Made by a program: the position numbers and the translations under genes. The notes beneath the pieces were generated by a model. The model saw only the letters and a program-made list of their open reading frames with translations, was not told the origin of the DNA and ran no database searches. A stretch of DNA of 64,000 bases from Aurelia coerulea (taxonomy: Eukaryota > Cnidaria > Scyphozoa > Semaeostomeae > Ulmaridae). Location of the stretch: positions 11,701,501-11,765,500 of the forward strand of contig CM076959.1 of the NCBI GenBank assembly GCA_039566865.1. The letters are read 5' to 3'. Positions 53,212-62,200 of this stretch are shown here, piece by piece (position 1 is the first letter of the stretch; every line of letters begins with the position of its first letter).

Positions 53212-56200
53212 TAACATTCTACTTTACTTATCTGAAGCTATTAGAAAGGAACATTTATCTATGAAAAAATGGTCAGGGTTTCAAAGATAATTTCAGTGAT
53301 TGTTTTATTCCCTAATATTGAATTTTTGTTTCAATGATTACTTTATTGCATTTTGCATTGATTTTTTAGTTGGTCACGTGTTCTGGAGCAAATAAAGAGG
53401 GATCTTTACGAATAATCAGAAATGGCATTGGAATACAGGAACATGCATCGATTGATCTCCAGGGAATTATGGGTAAGATGAAATTCCTATTGCTTCCTTC
53501 AGACCATGCATGATTCACCTTCTTTTTTGCGTTCCTTCACAATCTAGCTATTCCATTGTTTCACAATTTGATAAGATGAATCCCAAAGGAACTTGACTGT
53601 CTTGCTTCTCCAACAATGATAAGCAATGGTCTTAAGATTAAATCCATTGGGAAGATCTCATTTTGCAAGTCCTTCAGCCTTAACTATTCTAAATCCAATT
53701 GTTTGCTTCTTTCGAGACTATACCTCTCTCACGAATGATCATATTCTTATGACACCTAATCGTTAATGCGAGGCGATCCATTATGAAGTGAACGTTTTTG
53801 AATAGACACCAGAGTTTGATCATGTTATATTAATCGGTTAATTATCTGCACAGTGACAGCTCATAGCAGCAAGTTGCGGAAGAACAGTTAATGTAGCATT
53901 TATCGTTTTAATTTGTAGATATTTTTTGCCACAATCCCTGAAAAGCACTTCTCGTGGACTGGACGGGGCTACCGTGCCTAAAAAAAATTAAAAATTAAAC
54001 GAATGAAAGTCGAAAAAACCGCTTAAATACCGGCATTTGGACGATGAATTATTTTGCCAATATTTGCCGAAAATATGAAATTGCAAATGTTGCGGTTGAA
54101 TATTCAGTAAAATGGGATCTTTTTAGCCAATATTGGGCTGTTACTTGCTGCGCTGAACAGCTGGCTTTGCTTGCTAGATAACTTATTTCCAATATTGGAG
54201 TATCTGAATTCTTTAATTGCAGATAAACTTTACCTTCAGTAGAATTTGGCTAAAAACAAGCGATTAATTCGGACGATCTCTTACTGATCTTTAAATTTGA
54301 TCTTTTTCAACGGCAAGCGATTAATTCGGACGATCTCTTACTGATCTTTAAATTTGATCTTTTTCAACGGCAAGAAGGGCCAAATATATTTGACAGAGGA
54401 TCGTTGTTTTGTTTCTACAGGAAAACGATGATCAAATTGCAGCACGATAAACCATATTTTGTGCAATAATACTTTCCAAAATTTCAGATTTTAGCGGAAG
54501 AGCTACCGGCTGTCACAAAAAAAGTATGGGGCAGATTTGGTTGGGTCCAGCGATGTGAATTTTGCTTTAATCAATGGCTAACTACTGTCAAAATGTTCCT
54601 TGATAGTTAACTTGAACGTAGATGCCTCGTGTTTTGATATTGGTACTTTGAAAGCAGAAATAGCGATCTTGAAAGCTCAAATTTGCGTTCATCAGCAAAC
54701 CAGAGTTGTTGCCTTTTGGCCTGAGTAGTATTAAAGCGCATACGCATCAAGATTGAAAATTGAAATTAAAGTAAATTAAGAAACTTTCAAATGGACAATG
54801 GATGACTGGGGGGTATGTTCTGGCAAACAGAATATAATTAGATCTAAGATGTTGTTGACCTATTCGCTGGCCTCAATGATTTGTTTGGTCCAAACAGCCA
54901 AAGCGCTGGTTTGAAGGTGGATGCAAATTTGAGCTTTCAAGATCAATATGTCTGTTATCAAAGCACCAATACCAACAGACGAGGTACCTATGTTCAAGTT
55001 AACTATCGAGGAACATTTTGAGAGTGATTAGCCATCGATTAAAGCTAAAATCGCATCGCTGGAGCCATTTAAATCAGTATACTTTGTTTTTGGGACACCT
55101 GGTATAACTTGCAATTGCTTTGTGACATAGCTAAGATCGATTTAGCTCTTCAAGCAAAGGCACTTAACGTTAAAGGCACATTCCTCTAAAATTAAATGCA
55201 TCCAAAGATTCATGTCGCCATTCCGATCGAGAAGCAAATCATGTCAGCGCTTGGAAATCGATTTCCTTTTGTCAATCGCGCTTCTCAAACGCGAGATATA
55301 GAGGAAAACATTTGGACTAATTTTTATTTTAATACCCTACCATTTTTATGCATTGTTGTGGGCGAACAAAGGAGCATATTTTCGTTGGATGAAATGGCTT
55401 CGGGGTAGTCATAGCCTTTTGCTCCTCAGGGTATCGTTCCAGTAGTATTGTATAGTTGTATAGTAATTTTGTTTAAAAATTAGAAATGGCTTCGGGGTAG
55501 TCATAGCCTTTTGCTCCTCGGGGTATCGTTCCAGTAGTATTGTATAGTTGTATAGTAATTTTGTAAAGTAGTGTAGCTTGTAAACCTATATTGTAATTTT
55601 TAAATGAATTACAAAAAAAAAATATTTTCGTTATTCTCCGTTGGTCGGTTGTCAGTGAGCCTTGGTGGGTTCGTTGCGCGTTGTTCGTTGAATTGAGTTT
55701 GAATATCCTATTGTATTCGTTCATTCATGTGTCCACGGTTGACTACGCGCAAGAAAACTGACCAGGTTTACTGACAATTCTCGTTTTCTGTCTTGGATTC
55801 AAATTCCAAGATATGGCTGAGTTCTCAGTCTGTATTTTGAAAAGCATCTGTTTCGATTGTGGCTGGTTTGAGCTTCATTTAAGTTGGAGAAACATTGGAA
55901 AATATTAATAATGATATGTACGTTCGTTTTAAATGCAAACAACGCAGTTACCGATATCCGATTTTTTCCCGAGGAATGAGCCTTTAAAGATATTTTCATG
56001 ATTAATTTGAAGATTTTCTGAGTAGGTTTCACTTTTTTTTTGGTCTCGCGGTAGAAGAACAAGTCACTTGCGGAGGTTCGTAGCAAAGTTTAATGGCTTC
56101 AAATTTTGTTACCAGGTTTATGGGCAGTGAAAGTTGACAGCATCACAGGACCATTTGACGATACCTTGGTTTTGTCTTTTGTCGGCCAGACAAGGTACTG

Positions 56201-59200
56201 TTGTATATATTTCAGACTGTAGATGTTGTATACGGCACTGAACAAAGCAATGTGTTAAGAGATAGTTAGCTTTGCTCCAGATTCACTACACACACATGCC
56301 TTTCTGCCTTTTACTTCACAACCTAAACTGTTTGATTGGGACCAGGAGAAGTGGGATCCTTTATGCTAAATGTTTCCAGAATTGCACTGGAGCAAGGTTC
56401 CAAATCTTCAGAAAGGTTGGTGGACATTTTTATAACCTACTTCTTTGAACTGAATGGCTTGAAAGAAACTTTACCAACTTTGCTATAATACTACCGTTGG
56501 ACTTTTCAGAAATCTTCAATATTTTCAGAGTTAGAGGGTTTTTTCTGCTTTTAAGAATTATAAAAAAGTTTTGGAAGAAAGTTAAAACCATCGTAATTTC
56601 TAATTTTTTGAGTAAACATAGAATGATTTTACATGAAGCCATTGTTGATGATTGTCTACAATACTGAATCAACAAGCAAAAGTCTTGCAATCTTCTGGTT
56701 TAAAATTGAGAAATTTGATGGCGTCACATCCTTAATGAGTTTAATTGTATATTACGCTGTAATGTCGAAAATATTTTAAATATTTTAATATTCCAGAAAA
56801 GTTAAACTGTAGAATTATAGGAAAGTAACTGAAGTTTCTTTCAGGTATTTGATTCAAAGAAATAGGTGATAGAAGTTTCCAACATTCTTCTAAAGATTTG
56901 CGACCTATATGCTGGGCATTAGTAGTACTATACTGAAGTGAAGGTAGCATAGCTTTCAAATCTTTAATTCGGCGTAAAAAGGTGGGTGTAAAATTCTGTG
57001 ATCTATTTCTTCGGACTGAGTGGCTTGAAACAAACTTTAGTCACTTATCTATAATTCTACCGCTGGACTTTCCAGAAACTTTAAATATTTTTCAAAATTA
57101 TAGCGTATTTTACATTTCAGCTCATTTTAGGATGTGACGTCATCAAATCTCTAAATCATAAACCAGATGAGTGACAGACTTTTGCTTGATACCATATTGT
57201 AGGCATCCATAAACTATAGTTATCTTCGAAATTACTACATGTTGCGTCAAACGGTTAATAAATTACGATAGTTTTAAGTTTTTTTGAAAATTTTTCTTGA
57301 ATTCTTGAAAAGGAAGAAAAACACTCTAATTCTGAAACTATTTAAGATTTCAGAAAAGTCCAACCGTAGAATCATAGGGAAATAGCTTAAGTTTCTTTGA
57401 AGTCATTCAGTTCAAAGAAATAGGTCACTCAATTTTACACCAGCCGTTTTAAAGATTTGCAACCTATGCTAGTGAAGGTATACACGCTCATCGACAAAGC
57501 AAATGAAACAACTGTGGGGTCAAAGTTATCTTATGGAAATACAAATTATCGGATATTGCTTTTATGGATAGTGCTTATTGATAAGAAGCAAAAATGCTGC
57601 TTACAGGCCTAAGTGGTCAATTGTATCCAGCGGGTACCCCAAAAATTTTTCTTACTTTTGAAGTTTTGCTCTACGGGGCGAGTAAGAAAATGCACTGCAT
57701 TTGAAAAAAGAATTCTGTTCCCTGAATGTTAAAGTAATGATATCGAAAATGTCTCATTTTATAGCCGTTATCGTCAGGTAGATTTAGAAATCTACCCGGC
57801 TTAAGTTAGCATTATTATGGAAGATATTCTGCAGAAACTCCCTTTTACAACCTGCAAAAACGGGTGAAAATGACCACCAAAATTGTTTCGGTTTTTCTTC
57901 CTAACAACAATGGCACTTACATATTGGCATTTGTGTTATCCTCTTGGAAGATTGGAATCCATCTGAATATTTTTCTCATACTAGTGGGGAAGACTTTTTC
58001 ATTCTCCCGAGAGGAAAATTCATGTTAGACCACTTTCAAGTTATTGCTGTAAGGCAGAAACTGTTGGAGAATCTTATCACGATTTTAGGCCACTTTTGAA
58101 GGTTTTCAAGGGAGTCTTCTTGAGAAATCCCTCATATTTTTGGCAGAAAGTGGTCGATTTCAGGCAGAAAATTCAGCCAGATTTCAGTCAGTCACGCACT
58201 TACGGCATGAAAGTTTCATGTAGTTTCTGATTCTGCTGCTCTGCAAACTATTTCTAAGATGTTTCTGCAAGCTTTGCGGTCCTGTGCTGTCAATCTTACC
58301 TCTTCAAAGTCATAGCTGGTGTGGGAAAGTCTCTTTTCATTGATCTCGCTTTGGTGATGTCACTTGTAACATTAAAAGTACTTTTTGAATCTCATTACAG
58401 GGTGTTGACACTCAATGGCGAAGAGGTGGAAGAAACTGAAATACCTGGCCTAAATGGAGACAAGCAAACTTATTTCTGTGGTAATGCTGTTGGAAATCAT
58501 TTACTGCAGGTTAGAACTTTACTGCTGTTTGTGCTGCACCATGTATCGTTTCCATGAATTTTGTCGCTTCCTTTGGTCGTTGAAAGAAAAGAACCAGGTT
58601 GTCTGCTAACCCATTTATATGTTCTTAGGTACTAGGAGAAAAACGGACGCAAAAAACAGACAGATTTTTCAGCACACTGAGGCCTTTCAAACTTACGTTA
58701 TCATCAGAATGTGACTAACTGTAGAGCTAGAGCGTTTTTACGATTTATAAACTAAATAGAGGATTACCGACAGGAAATATAAGATTATTGGTTCATTATA
58801 GCGTGTCCTCTGTTGAAAAGTTTGCTTTCGTATTCTAAGAGTGATTTATTGTCCTTAAGTTTCACAAATGCGTAAATTTTGAAGAAAGGTTCTTTAAGGT
58901 TTTTATTAGATTTTCCGCAGTTATGTACATGTTTTGGAAAATTGCAAGAAGACACTCCGTTTCTTGATTCAGATATGTGATTGTTCATTCTTTGACGTAA
59001 ATTCGTTGTTTGGCCGATGTAGTTCATTAGACCATCACATAAATTACACGAGAGAAAATATATGATGTTTTTGCTATTGCAGGTAATTTCTGATTTGATA
59101 TCCCATATGGTTCCATTTGCAGTTTTGAAATTCTTCACTGGCTGTAGATATAAACGGCATAATTTGCATTGTGCTTTATTGCATAATTTAGTTCCGGGTT

Positions 59201-62200
59201 CTTGTCTCACAAATGGGATGGATGTAAATTTCGCATTCGTTAGAATCGAAGTAAGGTTTGGAGGTTGCTTTAAGGCGAGGATTGGTGTTGTATTGTTAAA
59301 TTTTCTCTTTGTGTCCGGGTCTTGAATGCCTTTGAAAAGGTTCGAAATGGTCTTGATAACATGGCTATGATTTAAACTTGGGTAAAATGTCGTGACAAGT
59401 GGTATAATATCTCTTGTTTTATTCGGTGCAGGACCTTGTAATTTTGCTTTGTGGAATGCTTGATCAATTAAGGAGTTGGGATAGTTGCAATTCAAAAGCC
59501 AGTTTTTTAATTCCTGTAAACGAAATTTAACTCTCTCTTCATCTGTAACGAAAACTATAATTCTTTTTGCTAGATTATATGGTATAGTATCTTTAATGTG
59601 TCTTGGATGTGCACTTTGGAAATTAAGATAATCATGTGGATTTGTGTCTTTGTAAAAAATGTCTGTTGTGATTAGTGATCCATTTGAGAGGATAACTTCT
59701 ACATCAAGGAAATTTAGCGATTCTGTATGTTTTGAAAATTTCCCCTCCTCCATTGTAAACGTGATAGCAGGGTGGAGTTCGTTCAAGGCTGTTTTAAAGA
59801 GGTCCGCGTTTTTCCAAAGATCTTAAGAAAATACTTCGACGAAAATTCATGTTCGTACATACAAAATAACTACCTCCGGTACATGGATGATGGTTTTATA
59901 ATCTTACCTGTAAATATAAACGTAGGTAGTGGGTGGATGGCTGGGTAACGAAATGGCTGTGTGGCTTTTTCTTGCAGGTTACCTGAACGGAGTGTCTCTC
60001 AACCATCTGTTCAACGTTTATGTTTAAGTACCGGATTACCCCCAAGTGAAATGCTTAGACAAGGGCATGGGTGAATCCAGATTCCAGAAAGATTCTGAAC
60101 CTTCCTCATTTTGGAAAAGAAACTGGGTGTATTTAGGGTGGAGCATAAGTTATGCCTTTCTTTTAAGATACCTTCTTTACGGCCATTGACCGTGTGGCCG
60201 TAATGTTTTCCTGACTCTGGATGAATCTATTGAAATTTAACTCTAATGAGGAAGAAACTACGAGGAATAGCTTTATTCACTACTTGTTTTCTCAAACCTT
60301 TTGTTGTTGTTTTTGTGTACACAAAATTTCACACCTACTATCACGAAATGTGCTTTCCCTCATAATTAACTCTGATCAAATGTTCAGTTGATTAGCATTC
60401 AAGAGATTGAATTGACTAACAATTTCCCACCTTATAAAATGCTGTACAAATCAATAATTATCCTGCGCCTGAGTCTCTATCAAAGTTTTTCGCCAAGAAC
60501 AATGTTATTCGCCAAGAACAATGTTATTTGCCAAGAACTCAGCCCATGCTCTAAATATCTTGGAGAGCACGGAAACCGACTTAAAGGTTCTTGTCAGGAA
60601 AATGAGCAATGGTCAACAAACGAAATCTTTCTGTTGTACCAATCTGTTGAATCACACGATGGAGGGTGTTTTCTTTCCAATTTTTATACTTCTATTCCAT
60701 TGTCAATTTGACTTTATTATAATCAAAATACGATGCACTTTGAAAATGGCCATTAAGAGATTTGCTTTAGTATAGATATATTCAGTAGTGCATGTGTGAA
60801 CTCTTGCGTTTATGTCTGTTTTTATGATTTACGTACTGCCAGTACACATTCATTGAAATGGGTAATATTTTCATTTGATTATATCCCACTGTTAGGGCGT
60901 GTCCATTTTCCTCGTTGGATGTATTCAAGTGCTTTTTTGAGAGAGAAGTCTAGCAATCAATGTGTTTCAGTGTTTTATATAGAAGTCCAAGAGTTCAAAG
61001 TGATTATTGTGTTTATTATATTCTTAACAGATCAATGAATCCATCCAATCGTTGAATTTACCTTTAAATGATTTATGTATGACATTTACTCGTATTTTAC
61101 TGCCTCGGATCAGTTGTGCAGACCGTACAATCACAACAAAAACATAGTAGTATACTTAGATTGCTCCTGAACTGTAGTTGCACAGATTTGATTGGATTTC
61201 CCAACGAAAGATTGGGTCATTTCTACAGCCTAGAGACATGTATCGTTTTTGGCAATTTTATTTTTAGTTTTTGGCAATTTTGTTTTTAGTTTTGGCAATT
61301 TTGTTTTTAATCATTTCAGATCACAGATGAATCAGTAAGGCTAATCAGCTGCTCTACGAAACAACTTTTAAGGTAACGTAATTTACCTTTCGCATGTACA
61401 AAGTAACCCATCCCATCCTTTTATGCCTGCCCCGTGAGAAGGCCAAATGTAATCGAATCAGAGACATGCACTTGCCGACCTTTGTCGACCAATGATACAA
61501 GAGGAAGAAGGGATGATTTGTAAGAGTACAGTATTGAGTTTCAAGCGCCTTATGTGTCGTAAAATGATCTCCTGGGAGAAGAATTGAGAAAAGGAAGCTT
61601 GGCTATAGCAACGGAAATTATCTTTTACGCACCATTACGTGAAGATTAAACAATATGCAACAAGGTATTTGTAATGTAGTAAAACCTTGCAAACGAGAAG
61701 ATAGGTATGTCAGAACCTACAGATTGATTTTGAGAAAGGACACCCCAAGATTAGAACCAAAAACAGACTGTTTTCCTTCTACGTTCTTATCCAATAAAAT
61801 GAGAATAAACTGAATGAGAATTCGAAGTGCAAATTTTTCATAAGTAAGATCGCCTCCTATGATGGCGACCTAAAAACACGTGGAAAATAACAAATCAAGT
61901 TCTAAGTATGAAGTCTAAAACCATGCACATCTCATCCATGGAGGTTGAGGAGAAAGTGGTATCAGGTGATAAAGCTATTGCAGAGTCAATTAATACCTTC
62001 TATTGTGAAATTGGCAAGAACCCCAGTGCCAAAATGCCCGAGTCATCAAATGCTCTCTTGGCAAATGAGTACGAGGTTAGTGCAAAAATGGGAAATTCAA
62101 TTTCGAGCCTATCAGTGTACCTCAAAATCGAAAGGGTTTCGGAAACTTTAACACCTCAAGGGTTCTGGCCCTGACGGTCTGCCCATTTTTCTTAAAGATT

